Shown here: positions 46,841 to 56,085 of the stretch, in pieces | Numbering within the stretch: position 1 is the first letter of the stretch | How the letters are laid out: each line of letters opens with the position of its first letter | Source: Bacteroidales bacterium | Lineage (GTDB): Bacteria; Bacteroidota; Bacteroidia; Bacteroidales; M50B96 | Assembly: GCA_018401015.1 (NCBI GenBank) | Contig: JAGYLP010000002.1 | Span: forward strand, 186,001 to 250,000 | Direction of reading: 5' to 3' | Length of the DNA: 64,000 nt | Notes under the pieces: model-generated | Told to the model about the DNA's origin: nothing | What the model saw: the letters and a program-made list of their open reading frames with translations, nothing else | The model's database searches: none | Made by a program: the position numbers and the translations under genes

Positions 46841-46844
46841 ACAT

Positions 46845-47492
46845 TCACCGTTCAGCGTTCACCGATTTGCTCCAGTACACAATTTTTTTGGTTTCGAAGA
46901 AAGCTTCCTGGAAGAAATCGGGAATGTCTTTCACCACCACTTTCGAAGGAAGCTGTATCAACTCCTCGGTCAAATCGCCTCCTTTCAGGGCGATGATACC
47001 GTTTCTTAAATCGTGGTGATGGGTAGTTTTTAGCTTGTTTCCTACCCATTCGATGAGTTGGGGCATAGGAGCAACGGCGCGGGTTACAATAAAATCGTAG
47101 CGATGCTTGAGGGTTTCGGCGCGGGCTTGTTCGGCCGATAGGTTGCTGAGTTGCAGGTTCTCGGCAATATCGAGCACAACTTTGATTTTCTTCCCAATAC
47201 TATCGACTAAATAGAACTTTGTTTCGGGGTAGAAAATAGCGAGGGGAATACCCGGCAAACCTCCACCGGTGCCAACATCGAGAATGGACGATCCCGGCTT
47301 GAATTCGATAAACTTGGCAATGGCGAGTGAATGGAGAATATGATGAATCATGAGCTGATCCATGTCTTTTCGGGAAACCAGATTGATGCGTTCGTTCCAG
47401 TACCGGTATTTTTCTTCGAGTTGGTTGAACAGGTCGATTTGCCCGTCGGATAATCCAGGGAAGTAGTGACGTAGAAATTCGGCAGCCATCAT
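46845..47492 (-). CDS. rsmG: 16S rRNA (guanine-527-N7)-methyltransferase
   Basis: 215 aa SAM-dependent enzyme modifying 16S rRNA. The SAM loop is ILDVGTGGGLPGIPLAIFYP, the acidic residue is in KFYLVDSIGKKIKVVLDIAE, and DFIVTRAVAPMPQLIEWV is the family motif. N-terminal NERINLVSRKDMDQLMIHHI is conserved as well. Its start overlaps the ppx stop by 4 nt (translational coupling). Confidence 0.95.
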   Translation of the reverse strand: MMAAEFLRHYFPGLSDGQIDLFNQLEEKYRYWNERINLVSRKDMDQLMIHHILHSLAIAKFIEFKPGSSILDVGTGGGLPGIPLAIFYPETKFYLVDSIGKKIKVVLDIAENLQLSNLSAEQARAETLKHRYDFIVTRAVAPMPQLIEWVGNKLKTTHHHDLRNGIIALKGGDLTEELIQLPSKVVVKDIPDFFQEAFFETKKIVYWSKSVNAER

Positions 47493-48403
47493 TCGTACTT
47501 TTCGGGATGTTGTTTCTTATGTTGCAGATATAGGTTCCGTACAATGCCATCGGCCAATCCAACTTTGGGCACGTAAATTTGCTTTCGTTTGGTCCACTTA
47601 AGGATGTTTAAGAAAAGTTCCCCGGCAGGGATGATAACATCGGCTCGGTCGGGGTTAAGTCCAAAGGTTCGAATCCGATCTTCCCATTTCATTTCTACGA
47701 GGTTATCGTACATTTCGAGTAAATGGTAGTAACTGAGCGGTTTTCCTTCTTTTACCTGAGATAGTTTGAAATAACGGTTAATGTTTCCTCCGGTTCCAAC
47801 CACCATGAGTTTCGGATAATTTTCAATTAGCTCGCTGAGCCATTCTTGCAAGCGGTTAAATTCGCCCGGTTCAATGGTTTCGTGCAATAATCGAAGGGTT
47901 CCTATTTTAAAGGATTCCGAATCAATCACACGTCGTTTCGACAGCAGGGTACACTCGGTGCTACCTCCTCCTACATCGACAAAGAGGAAGGTTTTGTTTT
48001 CGCCCAAAGCATGGGTTACTTCGGTGGAGAAAATTAGTTCGGCTTCGTTGACGCCGGAAATGATTTCGATTTCCATTCCGGTAGCTGCTTTGATTTGGGC
48101 TACAACCTCAGAGCCGTTGGCAGCTTCGCGCATGGCGGAAGTGGCGCAGCATTGATACTGCACCACCTCCTGCACTTGCATGATTTTTTGATAAGCCTCC
48201 AAAGTGTAAATAAGCTTCTGCACTTTTTCTTCGGGAATAATCCCCCGTGTAAATACCGAGTCGCCCAACCGAACCGGCATCCGAATGATGGACGATTTCT
48301 TCATTACATTTTTCTTCCCCTCTTCAATCACGTTGGTAATGAGCAAACGAACGGCATTGGAACCGATGTCGATTCCGGCAAATTTGAGTAATTCAAGCTT
48401 CAT
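47489..48403 (-). CDS. Ppx/GppA family phosphatase
   Basis: 304 aa actin-like ATPase-fold protein. Phosphate loop 1 is AGIDIGSNAVRLLITNVI and loop 2 is FLFVDVGGGSTECTLL; LMVVGTGGNINRYFKLS is the third. It corresponds to the short catalytic core without the C-terminal HD-like domain. It may hydrolyse polyphosphate or pppGpp; the choice cannot be made from sequence. It starts 8 nt after the tricorn gene and overlaps rsmG. Confidence 0.92.
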   Translation of the reverse strand: MKLELLKFAGIDIGSNAVRLLITNVIEEGKKNVMKKSSIIRMPVRLGDSVFTRGIIPEEKVQKLIYTLEAYQKIMQVQEVVQYQCCATSAMREAANGSEVVAQIKAATGMEIEIISGVNEAELIFSTEVTHALGENKTFLFVDVGGGSTECTLLSKRRVIDSESFKIGTLRLLHETIEPGEFNRLQEWLSELIENYPKLMVVGTGGNINRYFKLSQVKEGKPLSYYHLLEMYDNLVEMKWEDRIRTFGLNPDRADVIIPAGELFLNILKWTKRKQIYVPKVGLADGIVRNLYLQHKKQHPEKYE

Positions 48404-48411
48404 GCTTAGGC

Positions 48412-51400
48412 TTATTTCGATTTGTCGGGAGCAACCGGAATACTTGGTTGTTTATAATCCCAATTCTTTAAATCTTCCAAAATAACTTCGATGGCTTTAT
48501 TGAGCTGCTCGTCGATACCAGCATATTCTTTAGCCGGGTCGTTATCGACTTCGATATCGGGTTCTACTCCCCAACCTTCGATAATCCACTTACTCTCTTT
48601 GGCCGAGTAGGAGGCAAATTCGGGTTTACGCATGTCGGCTCCATCGATGAAGGGTAAGGACCCCCGAATCCCAACAACTCCTCCCCAGCTGCGTTTGCCT
48701 ATCACTTTTCCTAATTGATGCTTTTTAAAGGCATAAGGGAACAAATCGCCATCGCTGGCTGAGTAATTATTGATGAGTAAAACCTTCGGCCCAATGAGCA
48801 TTTGACGAGGAGTTTGGGTTGGGATTTGAGCGTTTCGGAGCATGTTGCTGCGGGTGATTTCCCGGCTAAGACGTTCCATGATCATAGGCGAAACATTCCC
48901 ACCTCCGTTTCCGCGATCGTCGATGATTAAGGCTTCCTTGTCGAGTTGAGGATAAAAATGTTTGACAAATTCATTCAAACCTTCGGGTCCCATGTCGGGA
49001 ATGTGGATGTAACCTACGCGTCCGTCGGTTGCTTCGGCAACTTTGCGAATGTTTCCTTGTACCCAATCGAAATAGTACAAGCCGGACTCATCGGCAATGG
49101 GTGTTACGATACAGGTGCGTGCTCCTTTTTCGTCGGGCTTGGCATTAAGTTTTATTTCTACGGGTTTATCGGCTTTGTCGATTAGGGCAGTGTAGATATC
49201 GTTCAGTTCCCGACAATCTTTCCCATTGATCGCTAGAATGAACTCACCTACCTGAGCATTCACGCCCAGTTCACGCAGGGGCGAGCGGAGTTCTTTGCTC
49301 CAATTGGCCGCTTCGGGCAGATAGTCGATTTGAAAATAACCACTGGAATGTTTGCTGATTTTGGCACCTAATAAACCGGTGCTAATGCGCTTGGGCTCCG
49401 GACGATCGCCTCCGTTGATGTAGGCATGGCCAACATTTAACTCTCCAATCAATTCCCCTATCAGGTAGGTTAAATCGTTTCGGTGATTAACCTGCGGAAG
49501 GAGGGAGGCATATTTATCGCCCATGGCTTTCCAATCGACTCCATGCATGTTTTCTACATAAAAGAAATCGCGCATTTGTCGCCAGGCTTCCCAGTAAATC
49601 TGATTCCATTCCTCGCGGGTGTTGAGGTGAAATTGTAAACCCGATAAATCAATGGCTTTTTCTGTTTTGATGGAAGATGAAGGAGTATCGATGAGGTAGA
49701 AGTTTCCTTTGGAACGAATCAACATCCTTTTACCGTTTTCGCTTAGACTATAGCTCATACCGGTTCCCAACTCGCTTTCTTTCTCCTTAGTCAGATCGAA
49801 CATTTTCAATTTCGATCCATCGGAACTAGTCGATTGGTATTGATTGTAATACACTTTATCTTTTAAGGCTGTCAGGTTCCAGTACGCACCTGCATCGATG
49901 GGCAGAGCAAGTATTCGTTGTTGGATGTTCTCCAGGTCGATGCGCAAATCGCTGGAGCTTTCTTCATCCTTTTTATCTTTTTTGGAATCCTTGTCGTTCT
50001 TATCGCTCGAGTCGGCTAAAGCATCGTTTTTGGGAGCAAAAGGCGAAGGCGTTTCTTTTTGAAGGGTTACGAAATAGATTTTGGTCATGTCGCGATAGGC
50101 GTGGTTCCATTCGGTTTCGCTGTAAATGGGATTGAAATCGCGTTTGGAGGTGAAGAAGAGGTATTTCCCATCGGTGCTGAAACTGGGGTTTGACGAGCTG
50201 TACCACGAATCGGTAAGGTCGGTAATAGTGCCTGATTCGAGGGAGAAAAGACTGATGCGCGACATGTTGTTTTCGGCCGGCTTGCTAAATGCAATCCATT
50301 TACTATCGTGACTCCAGGTGAAATCGTTCATCTCCCAAATGGGCGATTGATACACTTCGCTTATTTCCCCCGATTCGACCGTTATGTAGCGCAAGCGCAT
50401 TTTCTTATCGCTGAAAAGGATTTTCTTACTGTCGGGCGACCAGGCTATCCGGTAATAATAGGTGTCGGCATTCTTGGTGAGTTGGCGGGCTGGTTCGCTT
50501 CCGTCGTGTTTTTGCACGTAGATTTCGAACTCGCCGGAAAGATCGGAGATCCAGGCCAGGTGTTTCCCATCGGGCGACCAGCTAACATTTCGGTCGTGTG
50601 CTCCCGACGATTGGGTCAGATTGAGGGTGATACCTTCTTCGGCCGGAACATTGAAAATCTCGCCGCGGGCACTTACTGCTATCCGCTCGCCGCCGGGAGA
50701 GAGGCTCATGGCACTTACATTTTTTGAAACATCGACCAGTCGATTGCGAGCATAGGTAAAATCGTCGGCAATTTGAATGGTTAGTTTTTTTGGCTGAGTT
50801 TGGCTCGCTACATCGTAAACATAAAGGTACCCTCCATTTTCGAAAATGATTTTAGATCCGTTTATGCTTGGGAATTTGATGTCGTATTCTGTGAATTGAG
50901 TCAGTTTTTCGGTTTCTTTCGTTTCGGTGTTAAATGCGAAAAGATTAGCGGTTCGGTCGCGGTCGGAAACATAGTAGATTTTATTCCCATGCCACATGGG
51001 GAATACATCCTGAGCTTTATGATTCGTAATGTTGATGGTTTCTTTGGTTTTGAAATCATACACCCATACGTCGTCGGCCATTCCACCTTCGTAGTATTTC
51101 CACGTGCGGAATTCCCGGAACACACGATTAAAGGCTAGTTTGCTTCCATCGGCATTGTATGAGGAAAACCCTCCGGTTGGGAGAGGTAATTCTTCCGACA
51201 TACCACCTTCGGCCGATACTTTAAATAGCTGGCCAACGAAGGAGTTAAAACTTTGTTTGCGCGAGCGGTACACGATGTTTTTCCCGTCGGGAGTCCAAGC
51301 CATGACGATGTTATTCGGGCCCATTCGGTCGGCAAGATCGTCGCGTTTTAGGGTGGCCGTGGTGGTTAGTCGTTTCGGAGTACCTCCTTCGGCGGGGATG

Positions 51401-51675
51401 GTGAATATTTCCGTATTGCCATCGTACTGCCCGGTAAAAGCAATGGTTTTTCCATCGGGCGAAAAGCGCGGGAAAATTTCAAATCCTTCATGGTTGGTTA
51501 TTTTGCGGGCAAATCCGCCAGTGGCAGCTACAGTGTATAAGTCTCCAGCATAGGAAAACACTACTTGGTCGCCATGAATAGCCGGGAAACGCATCAAACG
51601 GGCTTCGTTCTGAGCGCTCATTGGGAGGATGAAAATGAGCATCGTAAGGCTCAGAATGCAAAAAAGTCGAGTCAT
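48412..51675 (-). CDS. Exported tricorn-like serine protease
   Basis: 1087 aa. A signal peptide (ILSLTMLIFILPMSAQ) precedes WD40/Dpp-like propeller repeats (FSPDGKTIAFTGQYDGNTEI, AWSPDSKKILFSDK, FSTDGKYLFFTSKRDF), an acidic-lysine linker (DSSDKNDKDSKKDKKDEESS), a core helical part, a PDZ domain (LRELGVNAQVGEFILAINGK) and the C-terminal S41 peptidase. The active serine is in INNYSASDGDLFPYAFK and the oxyanion/RGN motif in ALIIDDRGNGGGNVSPM. The domain order equals that of archaeal tricorn (about 1070 aa), but this one is secreted. It heads the run with ppx and rsmG. Confidence 0.93.
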   Translation of the reverse strand: MTRLFCILSLTMLIFILPMSAQNEARLMRFPAIHGDQVVFSYAGDLYTVAATGGFARKITNHEGFEIFPRFSPDGKTIAFTGQYDGNTEIFTIPAEGGTPKRLTTTATLKRDDLADRMGPNNIVMAWTPDGKNIVYRSRKQSFNSFVGQLFKVSAEGGMSEELPLPTGGFSSYNADGSKLAFNRVFREFRTWKYYEGGMADDVWVYDFKTKETINITNHKAQDVFPMWHGNKIYYVSDRDRTANLFAFNTETKETEKLTQFTEYDIKFPSINGSKIIFENGGYLYVYDVASQTQPKKLTIQIADDFTYARNRLVDVSKNVSAMSLSPGGERIAVSARGEIFNVPAEEGITLNLTQSSGAHDRNVSWSPDGKHLAWISDLSGEFEIYVQKHDGSEPARQLTKNADTYYYRIAWSPDSKKILFSDKKMRLRYITVESGEISEVYQSPIWEMNDFTWSHDSKWIAFSKPAENNMSRISLFSLESGTITDLTDSWYSSSNPSFSTDGKYLFFTSKRDFNPIYSETEWNHAYRDMTKIYFVTLQKETPSPFAPKNDALADSSDKNDKDSKKDKKDEESSSDLRIDLENIQQRILALPIDAGAYWNLTALKDKVYYNQYQSTSSDGSKLKMFDLTKEKESELGTGMSYSLSENGKRMLIRSKGNFYLIDTPSSSIKTEKAIDLSGLQFHLNTREEWNQIYWEAWRQMRDFFYVENMHGVDWKAMGDKYASLLPQVNHRNDLTYLIGELIGELNVGHAYINGGDRPEPKRISTGLLGAKISKHSSGYFQIDYLPEAANWSKELRSPLRELGVNAQVGEFILAINGKDCRELNDIYTALIDKADKPVEIKLNAKPDEKGARTCIVTPIADESGLYYFDWVQGNIRKVAEATDGRVGYIHIPDMGPEGLNEFVKHFYPQLDKEALIIDDRGNGGGNVSPMIMERLSREITRSNMLRNAQIPTQTPRQMLIGPKVLLINNYSASDGDLFPYAFKKHQLGKVIGKRSWGGVVGIRGSLPFIDGADMRKPEFASYSAKESKWIIEGWGVEPDIEVDNDPAKEYAGIDEQLNKAIEVILEDLKNWDYKQPSIPVAPDKSK

Positions 51676-51701
51676 GTGGTTGGTGTTTTAGTTAAGGGAA
51701 C

Positions 51702-51709
51702 CAAAGTTA
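51702..51709 (-). promoter_or_regulatory. Promoter -7 box of the tricorn gene
   Basis: Minus-strand TAACTTTG, a full consensus match, 27 nt before the ATG. No TTG lies at the proper distance upstream. Confidence 0.5.
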
Positions 51710-51722
51710 ATAATATTGAGGC

Positions 51723-51752
51723 TTGCGCGGGGTTTTACAAACGCTAATTTTG
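51723..51752 (+). promoter_or_regulatory. Promoter of the NagZ/beta-lactamase gene
   Basis: TTG, 19-bp spacer, TAATTTTG: one of the best matches in the window to the Bacteroidota promoter. It lies 22 nt before the ATG at 51775 and back-to-back with the tricorn promoter. Confidence 0.7.
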
Positions 51753-51774
51753 TGTTTTTCAAAAGGGAAATGAT

Positions 51775-54702
51775 ATGCACTTAAAGGGAGTACTACCATA
51801 TTTACTGAGTCTTGTTTTGCTGCTTTTATCGGCAGGAAGGATTGGGATTGCCAATGATCCGGGAAAACAACCGCATTTTTTGCAATCCGGCGATTCCGAA
51901 TGGGTGGAGAAAACCTTGAAGGAATTAAGCCTGGACGAAAAAATTGCTCAGTTATTCATGGTGGCTGCTTACTCCAATATGGGCGAGGATCACAAAAAGC
52001 ATGTTCGCTACATGGTGGAGAAATTAGGTGTAGGTGGATTGATTTTCTTTCAAGGTAGTCCATCGAAACAAGTCGGATTAACCCGCTACTATCAGTCGGA
52101 AGCCAATGTTCCACTGCTCATTGCAATGGATGCGGAGTGGGGCCCTTCGATGCGAATCGATAGCACCTTGCGCTGGCCTTACCAAATGCAGGTCGGTGCA
52201 ATCGATAACGACGAACTGGTTTACGATATGGGAGCAGCCATTGCTGAGGAACTGAAACAGCTCGGAGTTCATATCAATTTCGCTCCGGTTGTCGATATCA
52301 ATTCCAACCCGAACAATCCGGTTATCAATCATCGCTCTTTTGGCGAGGATGTGGTCAATGTAACCCGGAAGTCATTGGCCTATATGAATGGTCTTCAGGA
52401 TAATGGTATATTGGCATTCGCCAAGCATTTCCCCGGTCATGGCGATACGCACACCGATAGCCATCATGCACTTCCGATTGTAAACCGAAGCCGGGCCGAA
52501 GTGCTCTCCACCGAAGGAATTCCCTATCAATACCTCATCAAACGCGGATTAGCCGGAATCATGGTCGGCCATTTACTCCTCCCCCAACTTGATTCGGTTA
52601 ATCCGGCCTCCCTTTCGCCGGTAATCATTCAAAATTTATTACAGGAAAGTCTCCAATTCGAAGGTTTATGCATTACCGATGCACTCAACATGGCCGGAGC
52701 ACAACGCAAAGCAGAACCAGGCGAGGTTGAAGTAGATGCACTGCTCGCCGGAAACGATATCCTCCTTATGTCGACCAACGTGAGCAAATCGATAAAAGCA
52801 ATCCGAAAAGCAGTTAAAAATGGTATCCTAAGCGAGGAACGAATCGATCGTAGTTGCCGTAAAGTGCTGAAAGCAAAATATGCCGCCGGCTTAGCGCAAG
52901 GATCGATTCCGGAAGGGAACAATTTAGTGCAGCAACTCAATCGGCCCGGTAGCAAAGCACTGCTTCGTAATCTCAAGGCCGAATCGCTTAGCCTGATAAA
53001 AAACGAGGGAATCGTCCCTTATGCCGACTTGGAAAACTTTACACCCGAACTGATTTATTTCGGCGAAAAACCGTCAGTTCTGCACGAAGCGCTCGAATGG
53101 TACGATTCAACCTTATTTACCGAAAAGCCGAAAGCCGATTGGGATCAATGGATTCCTCGTCCTGAAGCCAATCACCTCATTATCGCTTTCGAAGCCAAGA
53201 GCCAAAGCGCTTCCTCCCGCTTTGGAATAACTCCCGAATCGGTCGAAAAGGCTATGCAATTGGCCAAAACACACAGCACAACCCTGGTCCTTCTCGGTAA
53301 TCCTTATGCGCTGCGTTATTTTCCCAGTTTAAACGACTTCGACGCGGTGTTGGTACTGTATAATGCCGATTCCGACATGCAGGAGCTTGCTGCGCAAGCT
53401 TTATTCGGTGGAATCCCTCTCAAGGGTCGAATCCCGGTTGGAATAGAGGAGCATGGAATACGAACCGGCGATGGCGAGCGAGTTTATAAACCCATTCGCT
53501 TGTCGTTTGGATTACCCGAAATGCAAGGAATGAATAGTGATAGTTTACAAAAAATCGATTCGCTTTTGCTTGAGGCAATCGAAGCCGAGGCTATGCCCGG
53601 TGCACAGGTGCTGGTTGCTCGCAATGGTATGGTGGTTTATCATCGGGCATTCGGAAAGTTGAGCTATGATAAACCCGAAAAACTAAGCACGCATCATGTG
53701 TACGATATAGCATCGATTACCAAAATAGCAGCCACTTTACCTCTCCTGATGCATTTTGATGACAAGGACTTATTCGATGTAAATCAACCTCTTGCGCATT
53801 ATTTGGCTGCCTTGGATACCAGCAATAAAAGCAATCTAACCTCGAAAGAAATTTTAGCACATCAGGCAGGATTACAAGCTTGGATTCCTTTCTTTCGGAA
53901 CATTTTAGCCAGCGACGAATGGGCTGCTCAAGTTTTTAGCGAAACGCCCGATTCACTCTTTTCCATTCCACTTGGCGCTCGTTTGTATATACGAAACGAT
54001 TATCGCGATAGCATCATTCACCACATTATCGCATCGGAATTGAGAGAGGGAAAGGACTATAAGTACAGCGATTTAGGTTTTTATCTTTTTCAGGAATATT
54101 TGGAGCAAACCAGCGGTAAGTCGCTGAAAGAACTGAGCGACAGTCTCTTTTATCGACCTTTAGGAGCTTCTACTTTGTCGTATTTACCCCAGGAACGGAT
54201 GGATAAAAAGTGGATTGTCCCAACCGAACAGGATGGGGAATTTAGAAAGGAATTAATTCACGGTAATGTGCATGATCCCGGAGCTGCTATGTTGGGAGGA
54301 ATTGCCGGACACGCTGGTTTGTTCTCGAATGCACTCGATTTAGCGAAAATGATGCAGATGTATTTGTGGGGCGGCAGCTATGGGAACAAGCAGTTTTTAC
54401 CTGCCAGCATAATTCGTCAATATGCAACTCCTCCTTATCCGGTTGGCGAAAATCGAAGGGCACTTGGTTTCGATAAGCCTGAGTTTGATCCTGAAAAAGA
54501 TAGCCCCATTTCGCGGCTGGCATCGGCTCGGAGCTACGGGCATAGTGGCTTTACCGGAACCATCACTTGGGTCGATCCCGACAAGGAATTGGTGTACGTT
54601 TTACTTACCAACCGGGTTTATCCGGATAGTCGCAACAATCGATTCGGGAAAATGAACATTCGTCCACGGGTGGCCGACATCATTTACCGATCCATCCATT
54701 GA
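51775..54702 (+). CDS. Exported GH3 beta-N-acetylhexosaminidase (NagZ-like) fused to a serine beta-lactamase-fold domain
   Basis: 975 aa. A signal peptide (MHLKGVLPYLLSLVLLLLSA) precedes a GH3 NagZ-type barrel (residues about 40-400). The His/Asp dyad loop is FAKHFPGHGDTHTDSHHALP and the nucleophile Asp is in LCITDALNMAGAQRK. A GH3 C-terminal-like domain comes next. From about residue 590 it is a class C beta-lactamase/PBP-like domain with SxxK in YDIASITKIAATLPLLM, a YxD-like motif in YKYSDLGFYLFQ, and HSGFTG replacing KTG. The likely role is turnover of peptidoglycan fragments, cutting GlcNAc-MurNAc and a D-amino-acid or ester bond, in the periplasm. The acyl-serine substrate is unknown. 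Confidence 0.93.
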   Translation: MHLKGVLPYLLSLVLLLLSAGRIGIANDPGKQPHFLQSGDSEWVEKTLKELSLDEKIAQLFMVAAYSNMGEDHKKHVRYMVEKLGVGGLIFFQGSPSKQVGLTRYYQSEANVPLLIAMDAEWGPSMRIDSTLRWPYQMQVGAIDNDELVYDMGAAIAEELKQLGVHINFAPVVDINSNPNNPVINHRSFGEDVVNVTRKSLAYMNGLQDNGILAFAKHFPGHGDTHTDSHHALPIVNRSRAEVLSTEGIPYQYLIKRGLAGIMVGHLLLPQLDSVNPASLSPVIIQNLLQESLQFEGLCITDALNMAGAQRKAEPGEVEVDALLAGNDILLMSTNVSKSIKAIRKAVKNGILSEERIDRSCRKVLKAKYAAGLAQGSIPEGNNLVQQLNRPGSKALLRNLKAESLSLIKNEGIVPYADLENFTPELIYFGEKPSVLHEALEWYDSTLFTEKPKADWDQWIPRPEANHLIIAFEAKSQSASSRFGITPESVEKAMQLAKTHSTTLVLLGNPYALRYFPSLNDFDAVLVLYNADSDMQELAAQALFGGIPLKGRIPVGIEEHGIRTGDGERVYKPIRLSFGLPEMQGMNSDSLQKIDSLLLEAIEAEAMPGAQVLVARNGMVVYHRAFGKLSYDKPEKLSTHHVYDIASITKIAATLPLLMHFDDKDLFDVNQPLAHYLAALDTSNKSNLTSKEILAHQAGLQAWIPFFRNILASDEWAAQVFSETPDSLFSIPLGARLYIRNDYRDSIIHHIIASELREGKDYKYSDLGFYLFQEYLEQTSGKSLKELSDSLFYRPLGASTLSYLPQERMDKKWIVPTEQDGEFRKELIHGNVHDPGAAMLGGIAGHAGLFSNALDLAKMMQMYLWGGSYGNKQFLPASIIRQYATPPYPVGENRRALGFDKPEFDPEKDSPISRLASARSYGHSGFTGTITWVDPDKELVYVLLTNRVYPDSRNNRFGKMNIRPRVADIIYRSIH

Positions 54703-55143
54703 GGATTCGAATTATCAGAGGGACAGGAACTATTTCAAGGAAATTTTTTGAAGGAGATGGGGATTTTGTTTGTTCGACAATTCATTCTATTTGTGAAATA
54801 GCAGGTTTTGCCAAAGACCTTGGATTTACCAGCATAGACGTTGAAAGGCTTAAAATGGCTGCTGTTTCTTAGGTGCAGATTCCTAATTGGTATGCCTTTT
54901 AGGTATTGATGCTCAGGGCGAACCGGAAGTGCTTACAAGAAGTATAAAAGGAATTTCCGGGAACCTGAGGTTAGCTTGCACCGCTTATTCTTTTCAAGGA
55001 ATCTTGTTGGCTGCTTGAACGATTCGTTTTTCAGATTGATTAAACAGTCGAAGTGCAAAGCAAAGAGCTTTAACCATTTGGCCTGAAAGGAAAATTATAA
55101 TCGCGGCAATTGAACTTTTCTTGACTTGTTTTTCTTTTTAAGC
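54703..55143. other. Gap of 440 bp with two unassigned open stretches
   Basis: No ATG-started gene. Two open stretches without a proper start look somewhat protein-like: 54705-54872 on the plus strand (contains STIHSICEIAGFAKDLGF) and 54887-55018 in another frame (LLGIDAQGEPEVLTRSIKGI). They could be pieces of a decayed gene, or chance. I recognise no family. No hairpin with a good T-run follows the upstream gene. Confidence 0.3.
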
Positions 55144-55151
55144 TAACTTTT
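55121..55151 (+). promoter_or_regulatory. Promoter of the 47-aa peptide gene
   Basis: TTG at 55121-55123, 20-bp spacer, TAACTTTT at 55144-55151 (last base differs from consensus). The ATG is 30 nt downstream. Confidence 0.55.
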
Positions 55152-55180
55152 AAGGAGCTTATCAAAAAGGAGGAAACACT

Positions 55181-55324
55181 ATGAAAACACTTGCTTTAAT
55201 TATTGCCGTATTTTTTGTGCTGCTGATGTTTTTATCGGTCCTGACCGCCAATTCACAATGGGCGGGAAAGATGCACGATATGCTTAAAAAATTCTTTTAC
55301 AAAGAAGGAACCGGAGAGGTTTAG
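55181..55324 (+). CDS. 47-aa single-span membrane peptide
   Basis: Below the ORF track cutoff. It starts MKTLALIIAVFFVLLMFLSV and ends FFYKEGTGEV. One hydrophobic N-terminal segment is followed by a basic-amphipathic tail (GKMHDMLKKFFYKEG). A strong Shine-Dalgarno sequence, AAGGAGGAAA, lies 5 nt before the ATG, rare in this phylum, and a good promoter precedes it. The stop codon overlaps the end of the convergent barrel gene by 4 nt. Function unknown; a small stress or membrane-complex peptide is possible. Confidence 0.65.
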   Translation: MKTLALIIAVFFVLLMFLSVLTANSQWAGKMHDMLKKFFYKEGTGEV

Positions 55325-56025
55325 TCGGCAGTGTAATAAATGCTTACACCCAGTTTGAGTTCTTCGCCTTGCAAGCGGTATTGCCATTGATTGCTCTCAC
55401 CAGCCAGGGTTTGAGTAATGGTTTCGGAAATTCCGTAATGGTATCGCATTTCGCCAAAAACGCCTAACCACTTCAATAGTTTCAATTCGATTCCTGCTGC
55501 GGGCCATACCTGACCGGCAAAAAAGAATAGATCACCATCTTCCATCGCACCCGGCCAACGAATAATTCCTCCACCTGCTCCAAAGCCAAGTGTTGCATAG
55601 AGTTTATGATCGAAAAGATTGATTTTGAAATTCTTACCTAAGTCGAGGAAATAAATTTCCTGGTCGAACTGCACCAAATGGGGAAGGGGAGTCCAATTGG
55701 TTTGATCGGGGCTGTATTCGGTATACGTTCGAGTGAATTTTCCGAAATAAGTGAAGTTCAGGGTGGTTTGATGCCAGAATTTTTTACGGTTAATTAAACC
55801 AAACTGATAAGCCAGGTTGAAATCGTTTGGGAACCGTTCGGACGACCGATAATGATAGGTCGGGCCATCGTTTATTTGGTGGGAGATAGCATATTGGTCG
55901 AAGCTGGCGAGGGTAGAGAACTGGAATCCTTTGTTGTATCCACTAGCCTGAGCAATTGACTGCAGAGGGAAAGCTGCACAAACAGCGATGAGAAAAAAAG
56001 CGTAGAGGTATTTAGAGGCCATCAT
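55321..56025 (-). CDS. Outer-membrane beta-barrel protein, unknown function
   Basis: 234 aa. A signal peptide (YLYAFFLIAVCAAFPLQSIA) and a mature part with paired aromatic/hydrophobic strands (FNLAYQFGLINRKKFW, KLYATLGFGAGGGIIRWPGA, GVFGEMRYHYGISETITQTL) ending LKLGVSIYYTAD. Typical OmpW/OMP_b-brl style. A TAATTTTG promoter box lies at 56051-56058 on the minus strand. The first or the second ATG may be the start. Confidence 0.75.
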   Translation of the reverse strand: MMASKYLYAFFLIAVCAAFPLQSIAQASGYNKGFQFSTLASFDQYAISHQINDGPTYHYRSSERFPNDFNLAYQFGLINRKKFWHQTTLNFTYFGKFTRTYTEYSPDQTNWTPLPHLVQFDQEIYFLDLGKNFKINLFDHKLYATLGFGAGGGIIRWPGAMEDGDLFFFAGQVWPAAGIELKLLKWLGVFGEMRYHYGISETITQTLAGESNQWQYRLQGEELKLGVSIYYTAD

Positions 56026-56050
56026 ACAAGGTTATACGTATTAAAGGCCG

Positions 56051-56058
56051 CAAAATTA
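56051..56058 (-). promoter_or_regulatory. Promoter -7 box of the barrel gene
   Basis: Minus-strand TAATTTTG, a full consensus match, 26 nt before the ATG at 56025. Confidence 0.5.
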
Positions 56059-56085
56059 TGAAATAATCCTATGATTAAAAAGCGT

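Noticed and set aside
48095-48391. Longer antisense ORFs within tricorn, ppx and other genes (e.g. 34724-35491, 50308-50727)
   Set aside because: All lie opposite well-supported genes with clear motifs; they are shadows of the codon usage.
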